From assembly GCA_024640885.1 (NCBI GenBank), contig JAHEEC010000001.1:44876-108875 (forward strand): 64,000 nt of DNA, in the 5' to 3' direction. The number at the start of each line of letters is the position of its first letter. Positions within the stretch are counted from its first letter, which is position 1. Source of the stretch: Bacteroidota bacterium. GTDB taxonomy: Bacteria > Bacteroidota > Bacteroidia > Bacteroidales > GCA-2748055. A program made the position numbers and the translations under genes. Positions 1 to 8,319 of the stretch are shown in pieces. The notes under the pieces were generated by a model. It did no database searches, was not told where the DNA came from, and saw only the letters and a program-made list of their open reading frames with translations.

Positions 1-2
1 TA

Positions 3-1415
3 CATCCCGATATCCAGGTGGAAGACGACCTCCTCGGTGTCTCCAGGGCCCTGTTCCAGCTGGGAAGCGGCATCGCATGTATACTGGGAACCGGATCAAA
101 TTCATGTCTCTATAAAAACGGGTTTATCGTGGATAAGGTACCTGCCCTCGGGTATTCACTGGGAGATGAGGGAAGTGGTACCGATATCGGGAAAAGACTG
201 GTGAATGCCCTGCATAAGAGATCACTGAGCGATGGACTCCGGGAGGCCATTATTGCGGAGGAGGAGCTCTCCATGGATGAGATCCTGGAAAATGTGTACA
301 AGAAACCCCATGCCAACCGGTACCTCTCCTCGCTTACAATGATTGCTGCCAAGCATATCGGGAACAGCGAGATTAAAGGTATCGTCACGCAGGCATTTGA
401 GGATTTTATCCAGAAAAACATCTCAAAGTACATCGATTTTGACACCCATGAAATCGGGTTTGCAGGTTCGGTGGCCTTCCATTTCAAAGATGTGTTGATG
501 GAGGTTTTGCAATCGCATCACCTTAAATGCAACAATATTATATCCTCACCTATCGACGGGCTCGTAAGGTATCATACCCAGGTAGACGCCCTAAAAGTAA
601 GCGTCTCGAAATCAATGACGGAATCTTCCTCCCGATATGACAACCTTGAAAAAATGTCGGTAAAGGAGCTCCTTGAAAACATCAACAGGGAGGACGGAAC
701 CGTGCACCGGGCGGTTCACTCCATCATCCCGCAGATCGAAAAACTTGTGGAAGAAATTATCCCCCGGATCGTAAAAGGAGGCAGGCTTTTTTATGTGGGC
801 GCCGGAACAAGCGGCAGGCTCGGAATAGTGGATGCTTCTGAAATCCCCCCGACTTTTGGAGTCCCCTTCGACCTGGTGATCGGCATTATTGCGGGGGGGG
901 ACAGGGCCATCCGGAAGGCGGTGGAATCGGCTGAGGATGACATTCACGGGGCATGGCGCGACCTGGCGAAATTCAAACCCGGGATCAACGATACGGTGGT
1001 GGGAATTGCAGCCTCGGGCAGAACCCCCTATGTGATCGGAGCCGTGATCGATGCAAGAAAAATGGGATTATTCACAGCCTGTATCACCTGCAACCCCGAT
1101 ACACGGCTTGCCGCGGAGGTGGATTTACCTATAGAAGCCCTGGTTGGGCCTGAATTTGTCACCGGGAGTACAAGAATGAAAGCCGGTACAGCACAGAAAC
1201 TGATCCTCAATATGATTACCACCTCCACCATGATTAAACTGGGGCGTGTGAAAGGCAACAAAATGATTGATATGCAGCTCACCAACCAGAAGCTGGTGGA
1301 ACGAGGCTCACTGATGATCAGTGAAGAGCTGGGAATTGGACTGGAGGAATCAAAGCGGCTGCTGCTCCTTCACGGGTCAGTCAGGAATGTCCTGGAAAAC
1401 TATAAAAAATCTTAG
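3..1415 (+). CDS. murQ: BadF-type sugar kinase fused to MurNAc-6-phosphate etherase (MurQ), 5' end outside window
   Basis: The first ~190 visible residues are the C-terminal part of a BadF/BadG/BcrA/BcrD-type (N-acetylglucosamine/MurNAc kinase-like) ATPase, with GTGSNS and LGDEGSG phosphate-binding motifs. From about residue 200 the same reading frame continues into a complete MurQ etherase: a SIS fold with GAGTSGRLG, the ASEIPPTFG active-site region, AEDD, and VTGSTRMKAGTAQK. Etherases of this family cleave the lactyl ether of MurNAc-6-phosphate to give GlcNAc-6-phosphate, so the fusion could phosphorylate and then cleave recycled peptidoglycan sugar in one polypeptide. The frame is open to the left edge (the first full codon is at 3), so the true start is missing; the GTG at 18 is internal. 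An in-frame ATG at 615 could serve as an independent MurQ start. The etherase half is certain; the exact sugar specificity of the kinase half is inferred. Confidence 0.9.
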   Translation, partial: HPDIQVEDDLLGVSRALFQLGSGIACILGTGSNSCLYKNGFIVDKVPALGYSLGDEGSGTDIGKRLVNALHKRSLSDGLREAIIAEEELSMDEILENVYKKPHANRYLSSLTMIAAKHIGNSEIKGIVTQAFEDFIQKNISKYIDFDTHEIGFAGSVAFHFKDVLMEVLQSHHLKCNNIISSPIDGLVRYHTQVDALKVSVSKSMTESSSRYDNLEKMSVKELLENINREDGTVHRAVHSIIPQIEKLVEEIIPRIVKGGRLFYVGAGTSGRLGIVDASEIPPTFGVPFDLVIGIIAGGDRAIRKAVESAEDDIHGAWRDLAKFKPGINDTVVGIAASGRTPYVIGAVIDARKMGLFTACITCNPDTRLAAEVDLPIEALVGPEFVTGSTRMKAGTAQKLILNMITTSTMIKLGRVKGNKMIDMQLTNQKLVERGSLMISEELGIGLEESKRLLLLHGSVRNVLENYKKS

Positions 1416-1420
1416 ATCTC

Positions 1421-2515
1421 CTATTTTCTGCCAACTGAGCGGGCAAAAAGCAATGCGGTGGTCCTGTAAAACACGTGTCCCAGCTTGGTAAAGGGAAGAT
1501 ACATAACCACGAACCAGACCGCCACCAGGTGGAAGAAATAGAGGTGATAGGCAATGGCCCAGTTCCCGAAACGGGCAAGTTCCACCAGGGAACCAGACAG
1601 GGTGAGCAAACCGATGGCCCCGAGCAATAACCAGTCCGCGTATCCACTTTTTCCAAATACCCGCCTGTTGAACAGGCGATTGAAGACCATGATGCCAAGC
1701 CCGGTAAAGATCATCAGGGATGCGAGATTTCCAGCCAGTTTGAATGGATTCCAAAAATCCAGCGGGTAATTCCGGGTAAGTGCGGCCCATATGGCGTACA
1801 GGGTCACGAGGATCAGCAATCCAAATCCGAAAAATACCATCATGTGGGCAAACTTTCTGGTACGCTGGTTGCCGCAACCCGAAAAATTAGAATGGGAAAG
1901 GATCTCCCCCAACACTTGAAATATCTTTATTCCCTGCCCTTTCATTCTTTCTTCACGCGGATACAGCCTTCTCATATCTCTCCAGAAATGACCCAGTCTC
2001 CAGGCTGCCAGCCCGTAAAACAGCAGGGTGATTGCTGAAAAAGTGGAATTGAGCCATGCATGGGGAAAAAATGCAGAATAGTCTACCGGTCCGTCCGGAA
2101 TTGCAAAGGTACCCGCCAGGGAGAGGATGGTGATAATCACGGCCACCGGGATGAGCAAGGCTACCGGTAGCAAGGAGGGCCTGCTGACAAGTTTCCCCAG
2201 GAAACGGGGCCGGGCATATTCCTGGTAGCTCTTCTGCCTGATGGCCGATATTAAATCCGCCGGGTTCACGTTTCGCGGACAGTAGGTGCTGCAATCCCCG
2301 CACTGGTGACACAGCCAGACATCCACGTTGCCGATCAGTTTCTCCTTCAATCCCCAACCGGCCCAGACCATCTCTTTCCGCGGGAACGGCCGGTCACCAG
2401 GAGCAAGAGAACAGACTGCGGAGCAGTTTCCGCATTGCATGCACTGGTTGAGGTTTGAGCCGCTCATCCGGCTCAGTTCTCGTTTAAATTCAATATCGGG
2501 GTTAACTATATCCAT
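1421..2515 (-). CDS. qmoC: Quinone-interacting membrane-bound oxidoreductase subunit C (QmoC)
   Basis: This is a 364-residue fusion of an HdrC-like ferredoxin domain and an HdrE/NarI-like membrane cytochrome b domain. Two CxxCxxCxxxC clusters lie at residues 25-35 and about 69-80 and would bind two [4Fe-4S] centres. About six hydrophobic helices follow from residue ~110, with histidines suited to haem b binding. In the known Qmo complex this subunit links QmoA/B electron transfer to the menaquinone pool. It is the last gene of aprB-aprA-qmoA-qmoB-qmoC, starting 18 nt after qmoB. The 3' end is convergent with murQ, separated by only 5 nt. Domain order and gene order together make the assignment firm; the direction of electron flow is not shown by the sequence. 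Confidence 0.92.
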   Translation of the reverse strand: MDIVNPDIEFKRELSRMSGSNLNQCMQCGNCSAVCSLAPGDRPFPRKEMVWAGWGLKEKLIGNVDVWLCHQCGDCSTYCPRNVNPADLISAIRQKSYQEYARPRFLGKLVSRPSLLPVALLIPVAVIITILSLAGTFAIPDGPVDYSAFFPHAWLNSTFSAITLLFYGLAAWRLGHFWRDMRRLYPREERMKGQGIKIFQVLGEILSHSNFSGCGNQRTRKFAHMMVFFGFGLLILVTLYAIWAALTRNYPLDFWNPFKLAGNLASLMIFTGLGIMVFNRLFNRRVFGKSGYADWLLLGAIGLLTLSGSLVELARFGNWAIAYHLYFFHLVAVWFVVMYLPFTKLGHVFYRTTALLFARSVGRK

Positions 2516-2533
2516 CTGGTTTGCATCTGCGCG

Positions 2534-4639
2534 CTACATGCTTTTGAAGGGATTGGGGCCGATCATCTCCAGCTCCTCCAGATATTCGTTAATAATATTC
2601 CGGATCTCATGGTGTTCCGTAATTTCCACGAAACGGGTACGGATCCTTTCGGGTTCCAGCATCATGGTCTGAAGTGTCTCCTGAAGGTTCTCTCCCCTCT
2701 GCTCCGTCAATTCGCTTCCATGTATAAAATGACACTGGTAATTGTCCCCGGGCTTGCATCCGATCTGCAGGATCCCGTCATAACCATGGGCAAGGGCATC
2801 CGAAATCCAGACCTTATTCACCGCACCAAGGCAACGGACCGGGATGATCCGCACAAAAGGGGAATAATTTAAGCGGTGTACCCCGGCTGCATCCAGCGCA
2901 GGATACGCATCATTCTCGCAAAGAAATACCAGGACCCTTGGCTTCTCCTCGAACTCATCGGGTACATGGATGGATTTGATCATGGCCGAGACACTGTTGA
3001 TGGAAAAGTCAGCAAAACCGATGACCCGTTCAGGACAGGAGCCCACACAGATTCCGCATCTGCGACACCTTGAAGGATTGGGCAAAGGAGTTCCCTTTTC
3101 GGTTTCATCATAACTCCCGAAAGGACACTCCTCGGTGCACCGTTTGCAATCGGTGCAGCGTTCCATGTAGAGTTCCGGGAAGGTCTGATCCCCTGCCCTG
3201 GGATGGAGTGCTTCTCCCCTCTTTACACATTCAATGCACTGGATGGCTTTCATCATGGCACCGGAGCCATCTTCACGGCTGGATTCCAGCTCCATGGGAG
3301 CCCTGGCGGTCCCTGCGGCATAAATCCCGGTCCTTCTTGTCTCATAAGGAAAACAGATGAAATGAGAGTCGGGGAAATTGTATTCCAGCCGGGGCAGTCC
3401 CTTTCCAAGCCTGTACTGCAGTTGCAGATCCTCTGTGCTGTTGGGGACCATCCCGGTGGCCAGCACCACCATATCTGCATCGATCCGGAGCTCCTCGCCC
3501 AGCAGTGAATCCCTCAATGATACACGGACCATCTGGCCGATTTCTGAAACTGAATCTATGGTCCCTTTGGTCATGAAGATCCCGTCATCGGACTGAACCC
3601 TCTTATAAAACTCTTCCTGGAAGCCCGGAGTCCTGATGTCCCTGTAGATGATATAGACAATGGAGTCGGGATTCATTTCCCGTACATACAGTGCCTGCTT
3701 CAATGCGGCGGTACAACAATAGGAGGAACAGTAGGCAAGATGCTGCTCGTCCCTTGATCCCGCACATAATATAAAGAGCAGGCGATCCGGCAGATCGGCC
3801 TCCTGCACGTGGTGTTCAAACTCCTCCATGGTCTTCACCCTGGAAGAGCCATACCCGAGATGCCCAAGTTTTCCTGGATCATAGGGTTTCCATCCGTTGG
3901 CAATCACCACGGATCCGGCTACCAGGGATGATTGAGCTTCTCCCTTGAGTACCACCATGAAATTTCCCGGCTCACCGGAAATGGAGCCGATGGTGGTCCC
4001 TGTGTAAACGGCCACATTCGGATGCTGCGCTGCCTCCAGGGCCAGTGATGCCACATCCGGTTCGGCCAGGTGACCGGATGCCGATGGCAATATCTTGTAG
4101 ATCCTGCCCGCATACCCCCCCAGGGCATCCCCTTTCTCAACCAGGTGAACCCTGTATCCGGCAGAAGCACCCGCAAGTGCTGCAGTGAGGCCGGTCACCC
4201 CTCCTCCCACAACCAGAATTTCTGAAGAGACAGGGTCAGGGATATAGGGATTATAATCGGGGATGGCTGCCATTTTTGCCAGCGCCATTCGCACCTGGTC
4301 CTCTGCCATCATCTGGGTGTCCTCCGCACCGGGCTCCATAACCCATGTGAGCTGTTCCCGAAGATTGATGCGCTCCACATGCGATCCCTCCAAACGGAAC
4401 AATTCTGACTTCACCCTGGGTGAGCAGGCTGCCACTGCCAACCGGGTATTGCTTATACCCCCTGCCATTGCATGCATCTCTTCCAATCCTGCTTCAGAAC
4501 AAAGTGCGGAATGTTTCAAACAGTTGATCCCCTCTGTGGCATCCCTGGCCACCTGAAGCAACTTCTCCGCGTCGATTGATTCGCCAATCCCGCATCCGGT
4601 GCAAAGGGCAATCATATGATCTCCAGCCCGCTCTTTCAT
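2534..4639 (-). CDS. qmoB: Quinone-interacting oxidoreductase subunit B (QmoB), HdrA/MvhD-like
   Basis: The 701-residue flavo-iron-sulfur protein has an N-terminal LCTGCGIGE segment, then an FAD-binding GGGVTGLTAA motif (~residue 145), an HdrA-type CAGSRDEQHLAYCSSYCC region, and two [4Fe-4S] ferredoxin motifs (CTDCKRCTEECP and CRRCGICVGSCP). The C-terminal MvhD-like domain carries FLCEND, VRCLGAVN and GCKPGDNYQC. This order is that of QmoB, which with QmoA passes electrons between APS reductase and the membrane subunit QmoC. The ATG overlaps the qmoA stop (ATGA), implying translational coupling; a second ATG eight codons downstream is also possible. QmoB proteins of sulfate reducers are somewhat longer, but no domain appears to be missing. 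Confidence 0.92.
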   Translation of the reverse strand: MKERAGDHMIALCTGCGIGESIDAEKLLQVARDATEGINCLKHSALCSEAGLEEMHAMAGGISNTRLAVAACSPRVKSELFRLEGSHVERINLREQLTWVMEPGAEDTQMMAEDQVRMALAKMAAIPDYNPYIPDPVSSEILVVGGGVTGLTAALAGASAGYRVHLVEKGDALGGYAGRIYKILPSASGHLAEPDVASLALEAAQHPNVAVYTGTTIGSISGEPGNFMVVLKGEAQSSLVAGSVVIANGWKPYDPGKLGHLGYGSSRVKTMEEFEHHVQEADLPDRLLFILCAGSRDEQHLAYCSSYCCTAALKQALYVREMNPDSIVYIIYRDIRTPGFQEEFYKRVQSDDGIFMTKGTIDSVSEIGQMVRVSLRDSLLGEELRIDADMVVLATGMVPNSTEDLQLQYRLGKGLPRLEYNFPDSHFICFPYETRRTGIYAAGTARAPMELESSREDGSGAMMKAIQCIECVKRGEALHPRAGDQTFPELYMERCTDCKRCTEECPFGSYDETEKGTPLPNPSRCRRCGICVGSCPERVIGFADFSINSVSAMIKSIHVPDEFEEKPRVLVFLCENDAYPALDAAGVHRLNYSPFVRIIPVRCLGAVNKVWISDALAHGYDGILQIGCKPGDNYQCHFIHGSELTEQRGENLQETLQTMMLEPERIRTRFVEITEHHEIRNIINEYLEELEMIGPNPFKSM

Positions 4640-5889
4640 GTTTGTAGCGCCTTTAGTCCCGCTGCAGTGGCATCCCTTACCGACGAGGCAACGTCCATGG
4701 GCCGTTTGCAGGTTGCAGCGGGGATAATGCCAGCTTTCTGAACCGCACCGTAGAAGCCGTTCTCCATGGCAAGTGGGATCCCCTCAATAAGGTTTGGCAC
4801 AAGGCCTGTGGCCAGGACCACCATGTCAAAGGGATCCTGCCTCTTGATACCTGCCATGATATCCTCGACCGCCAGCACCAATCCACCCCCATGGGTATCT
4901 CGTTGGATCCGCCCCACCTTGCCTTTGGTCAGCGAGATGGAGGGAGTGGATTGCACCCTTTGCAGCAGCTTCTCATTCCTTCCCGTAACCCTGAGGTCGA
5001 TGTAAAAGATTTCGGATTTCATCTCCGGGTAGTGATCGGCCAGGGTAAGTGCATGTTTCAGGGAAGCGGAGCAACATACTGAAGAGCAGTAGGGTAAATG
5101 ATTCTGATCCCGGGACCCGGCACACTGGATGAAGGCAATCCTTTCGGGCGGGAGCCCGTTGGAGGGTCTGAGCAACTTCTGGTTCGGCCCGGTACAGGAA
5201 GCAAGGAGATGTTCAAACTCAAGGTTGGTGACCACATCAGGTTCATCGCTGTAATGATAATTCTCAATCCTGGACGCATCATAGGGGTGCCATCCGGTGG
5301 CCAGGATGATCTTCCTCACCTGCAGGAAAATTTCACCCGGACTTGCCTCCAGCTGAATGGCGTCGTATTGGCATACCTCCAGGCATTTGGCGCATGACTC
5401 CTTTTCACAAACCTCTTCATCGATGGTGAACTTCATCGGAAATGCAAGTCCCCCGGGTATATAGGCCGCTTTTGTTCCGGGACGTCCGAAAGGCTTGTTT
5501 TTCCTCTCAACCGGACACACCTCCGCACATTTGCCGCAGGCCGTACACCTGTTATTAATGAGCCTTGCGGCCAGCGAAATGGTCACACTGAAATCACCCT
5601 CCACGCCTGAAATATCCACTACCTCCGCACCTGTAAAATAGCTTACGCGGGAATTGGAACGGATCCGCCGGTAATTGATCTCCAGTCCACATGCGGGCGG
5701 GCACATTTTGGGAAAGTAGTTGTTAAATCCGGAGACATTTCCACCCAGGTAGGGTTCTTTCTCGATGACAACCACCTCCTGTCCCGCCTCGGCAAGTTCA
5801 ATGGCAGCGGTAATCCCGCTGATGCCACCCCCTATGATCAATACAGGTATGCTCAATGTGAAATGATTTCCCTTTTTATCATGCTCCAT
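4636..5889 (-). CDS. qmoA: Quinone-interacting oxidoreductase subunit A (QmoA), HdrA-like flavoprotein
   Basis: The 417-residue FAD protein begins with a dinucleotide-binding GGGISGITAA motif and the QmoA-type KMCPPACGLE segment. It then has a CTACGKCAEVCP cluster, a second Cys-rich stretch (CEKESCAKCLEVC) and the HdrA signature CAGSRDQNHLPYCSSVCC. It is shorter than methanogen HdrA and has the proportions of QmoA, the soluble partner that contacts AprBA. The chosen ATG lies inside the 3' end of aprA, giving a 37-nt overlap; no later start would keep the FAD motif intact with a normal lead. The gene ends with an ATGA overlap to qmoB, so aprA, qmoA and qmoB are probably made in a coordinated ratio. 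Confidence 0.92.
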   Translation of the reverse strand: MEHDKKGNHFTLSIPVLIIGGGISGITAAIELAEAGQEVVVIEKEPYLGGNVSGFNNYFPKMCPPACGLEINYRRIRSNSRVSYFTGAEVVDISGVEGDFSVTISLAARLINNRCTACGKCAEVCPVERKNKPFGRPGTKAAYIPGGLAFPMKFTIDEEVCEKESCAKCLEVCQYDAIQLEASPGEIFLQVRKIILATGWHPYDASRIENYHYSDEPDVVTNLEFEHLLASCTGPNQKLLRPSNGLPPERIAFIQCAGSRDQNHLPYCSSVCCSASLKHALTLADHYPEMKSEIFYIDLRVTGRNEKLLQRVQSTPSISLTKGKVGRIQRDTHGGGLVLAVEDIMAGIKRQDPFDMVVLATGLVPNLIEGIPLAMENGFYGAVQKAGIIPAATCKRPMDVASSVRDATAAGLKALQT

Positions 5890-7736
5890 TCACCTGTCTC
5901 AGGATCCCACCTGCAATTGGCGAAGGCTTCCCAATCGGGTTTCATGGAGGGATGGTCCGTGCGGAAATAGTAACCCGGCCACCTGGTCTCTTCCCTGAAA
6001 AGAAGCGTCCTGATGTGGGATTCCGCCTGCCACATCCGGTGCACATTCTCCCAGCAGCGCATCAGCTCGTTGAGATCGCCTGCTGCAAGCTTCTCCGCAT
6101 CCTCTTTCATGTACTGTAGATATTCAAGTCCCTTGGTGAGCAGGGCCTCAGAGGTCTTGAATCCCACCGAGGCACCTCCTGCATATTCATCCATGATCTT
6201 CTGCAGCCGGAACATGAACATTTTTGGCTTGAGGTAATTCGGATTCACGTCTTTATCGTTGGTATAGCCATGGTGTTCCTCATAAATTCTCAGGGGTTTC
6301 AACACCTGTTCCTTCAGAGCGGCTATCTGTTCGTCACTGATCCCCACCTGTTCGGGATGATCCACACAAAAGGCCAGGGCGGCCTTGCCGGCAATCCTTC
6401 CCTCGGTAAATGAGCCTGATGAGAATTTATGGGAGCACGCTCCGGAGGCATCCCCGGCGGCAAAAAGTCCCTTCACCGTGGTCATGTTGTCATATCCCCA
6501 GAAATGTGCACCCGGAGCCAGGTCCTCTGGCCCGCTGACCCAGGCTCCCGAGGCTCCTGAATGGGAACTGATAAAGTAGGGTTCGCAGGCAGAGATTTCA
6601 GAGGGGGTCTCTTCTGGCATAATGTTGTGGGATGCCCAGTTCAGCGCCTGGCTGACCGTCATATCGAGAAAATCTTCCCATGCCTCGGACTCCAGCTCCT
6701 TCAGCTTCCTCTTTGCCTCCTTTTCATCGGGAATTCGGGCCACCAGCTCCCTGATGGCATCATCGGTCCGCATGTAAATGGGGCCGTTGCCCTCCTCTAG
6801 TTCCAGCAGCATCAGGTAATTGCGAAGGTTGGCCGGTGTGGGTTTTGCGGTTCCGTAAGGTGCCCATTTCTCAAGCTCCCCGGCACGGGTCTGCATATAA
6901 TCCTCCCCTTTGGCATTGGTGGCTTTTGATTTGAATAACAGGAACCAGGCTCCCACCGGTCCGTATGAATCCTTAAAGCGGACCGGGACGAAACGCACCT
7001 CCTGGCAGGTCATTTCCGCTCCTGATTTCAGGGTAAAATAGGTACTTGCACCGCTGTTGAAGGGTGGATACCAGGATCTGCCCAGCCCCTCTCCCACCGA
7101 CCGGGGCCTGAAAATGTGAACCGCACCACCCATGGAATCAAGCACCGCTTTTGCCTTAAAGACATAGAATTTATTTTCCCTTACACTGAAGCCCACAGCC
7201 CCTGCGCAACGATCCTCGAACACCATGGGTTCGCTGATGAAAATGCGCTCATGGTAGGATCCGTTGGCACCAAGTTCCTTCAGGGCTGTTTTGGCTGCCT
7301 CTGATACGATGTTCTTATAGGATTCGCCGTGGATCATGATCTGCCATCGCCCCTCGTTCACATAATTCCCCTGTTCATCCTTCCAGATGGGCAAGCCCCA
7401 TTTTTCAAAAAGGTGCACCGAGGAATCCACATGCCGGGCGATATTGGCAACCAGGTCTGCCCTGGCAATCCCCATGAGGTCATTCTTCACATAATTGACG
7501 TAATCCTCCACGGTGTTGGTCCCGTTTTTTAACCCCAGGTAAAGATTTATGGCTGAAAGCCCCATTGCCACTGCCCCGCTTCTCTCCATGGCAGCCTTAT
7601 CCACCAGTGTCACCCGCTGGTTGTGCTTCTTTGCCCAGTAGGCCGCTTCATAGGCTGCTCCACAGGCTGCCATTCCACCCCCCAGGATCAACAGGTCGGT
7701 TTCCACTATGACCGTCTCAAAACTATCTGCATTCAT
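5853..7736 (-). CDS. aprA: Adenylylsulfate (APS) reductase alpha subunit
   Basis: This ~627-residue flavoprotein of the fumarate reductase/succinate dehydrogenase superfamily matches AprA rather than SdhA. It has an N-terminal GGGMAACGAA FAD motif, the AprA-specific FRPRSVGEGLGRSWYPP and VRFVPVRFKDSYGPVGAW stretches that form the APS/FAD site, and the late AAGDASGACSHKFSSGSFTEGR motif. The enzyme interconverts APS with sulfite plus AMP at FAD N5. The open frame begins with a GTG, but the adjacent ATG at 7736 is preferred. It follows aprB by about 25 nt and overlaps qmoA. The alpha-subunit assignment is secure; whether this enzyme reduces APS or oxidises sulfite cannot be read from it directly. 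Confidence 0.95.
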   Translation of the reverse strand: MNADSFETVIVETDLLILGGGMAACGAAYEAAYWAKKHNQRVTLVDKAAMERSGAVAMGLSAINLYLGLKNGTNTVEDYVNYVKNDLMGIARADLVANIARHVDSSVHLFEKWGLPIWKDEQGNYVNEGRWQIMIHGESYKNIVSEAAKTALKELGANGSYHERIFISEPMVFEDRCAGAVGFSVRENKFYVFKAKAVLDSMGGAVHIFRPRSVGEGLGRSWYPPFNSGASTYFTLKSGAEMTCQEVRFVPVRFKDSYGPVGAWFLLFKSKATNAKGEDYMQTRAGELEKWAPYGTAKPTPANLRNYLMLLELEEGNGPIYMRTDDAIRELVARIPDEKEAKRKLKELESEAWEDFLDMTVSQALNWASHNIMPEETPSEISACEPYFISSHSGASGAWVSGPEDLAPGAHFWGYDNMTTVKGLFAAGDASGACSHKFSSGSFTEGRIAGKAALAFCVDHPEQVGISDEQIAALKEQVLKPLRIYEEHHGYTNDKDVNPNYLKPKMFMFRLQKIMDEYAGGASVGFKTSEALLTKGLEYLQYMKEDAEKLAAGDLNELMRCWENVHRMWQAESHIRTLLFREETRWPGYYFRTDHPSMKPDWEAFANCRWDPETGEWSMIKREIISH

Positions 7737-7761
7737 CACAATGAGGTTTTCAGTTGATTGA

Positions 7762-8196
7762 TTATTTTTTGTAAAGTGCCGTCCCCAGTGATTCAGGCTC
7801 GGTTCTCAATTCGGGCCCTTTCAGCGACTCCGATCCTGTGGAGAATCCGGCATCAGGCACGATGCTCCCTTCGGGGGTTGTCCTGATGGGGAACTTGAAA
7901 CGTTTCACCATCTTGTTGCGGAACCTGACGGCCCACATGATGCTATCGGTGCTCCTGAGGGGTTGCACCACCCCGCCCAGAGGCATGAAATCGGCATATC
8001 CACGGATCTCAATGGCCTGGGTCGGACAAATTTTCACACAACTGTAGCACTCCCAGCACATATCCACGGCCCGGTTGTAGGCCTTGTTCTTCTCCTTATC
8101 GAGCACCATCAGGTCGTTGGGACAAATATACTGGCATGCGGTGCGATCCTGCGCTTTACAGCCATCGCACTTTTCGGTTATTACAAAACTGGGCAT
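7762..8196 (-). CDS. aprB: Adenylylsulfate (APS) reductase beta subunit
   Basis: The small ferredoxin-like subunit starts MPSFVITEKCDGC and carries two [4Fe-4S] clusters (CDGCKAQDRTACQYICP and CWECYSCVKICP). A C-terminal tail, with KRFKFPIRTTPEG as in AprB, wraps the alpha subunit in known structures. The open frame extends 18 codons upstream, but the ATG at 8196 is chosen: it matches the family N-terminus, and the -7 promoter element at 8229-8236 would place the transcript start at about 8222, downstream of the earlier Met codons. It is the first gene of the apr-qmo operon. Length (144 residues) and motifs agree with AprB of sulfate reducers and Chlorobi. Confidence 0.93.
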   Translation of the reverse strand: MPSFVITEKCDGCKAQDRTACQYICPNDLMVLDKEKNKAYNRAVDMCWECYSCVKICPTQAIEIRGYADFMPLGGVVQPLRSTDSIMWAVRFRNKMVKRFKFPIRTTPEGSIVPDAGFSTGSESLKGPELRTEPESLGTALYKK

Positions 8197-8228
8197 AAGG
8201 GTCGTTGAGTTTTGACTTTGGATCATCA

Positions 8229-8236
8229 CAAACATA
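8229..8236 (-). promoter_or_regulatory. Putative -7 promoter element of the apr-qmo operon
   Basis: On the minus strand this reads TATGTTTG, an exact match to the Bacteroidota -7 consensus TAnnTTTG. It lies 33 nt before the chosen aprB ATG. A TTTC about 21 nt upstream is only a weak -33 element. No operator or riboswitch is evident between it and the clc gene. Confidence 0.5.
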
Positions 8237-8319
8237 GAAAAATATTGCACCCTGCAGGAAATGCCGGCCTAATTTAAAATTAGTATAAGTACATGGGAAC
8301 TGCTTAAGGGGCAGGATGC

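Noticed and set aside
1421..5889. Genes considered as methanogen-type heterodisulfide reductase HdrABC
   Set aside because: Position after aprBA, the HdrE-like membrane part of the third gene and the MvhD-like C-terminus of the second fit Qmo.
5853..7736. AprA considered as fumarate reductase or L-aspartate oxidase
   Set aside because: The AprA-specific WYPP and PVRFKDSYGPVGAW motifs and the adjacent two-cluster AprB settle it.
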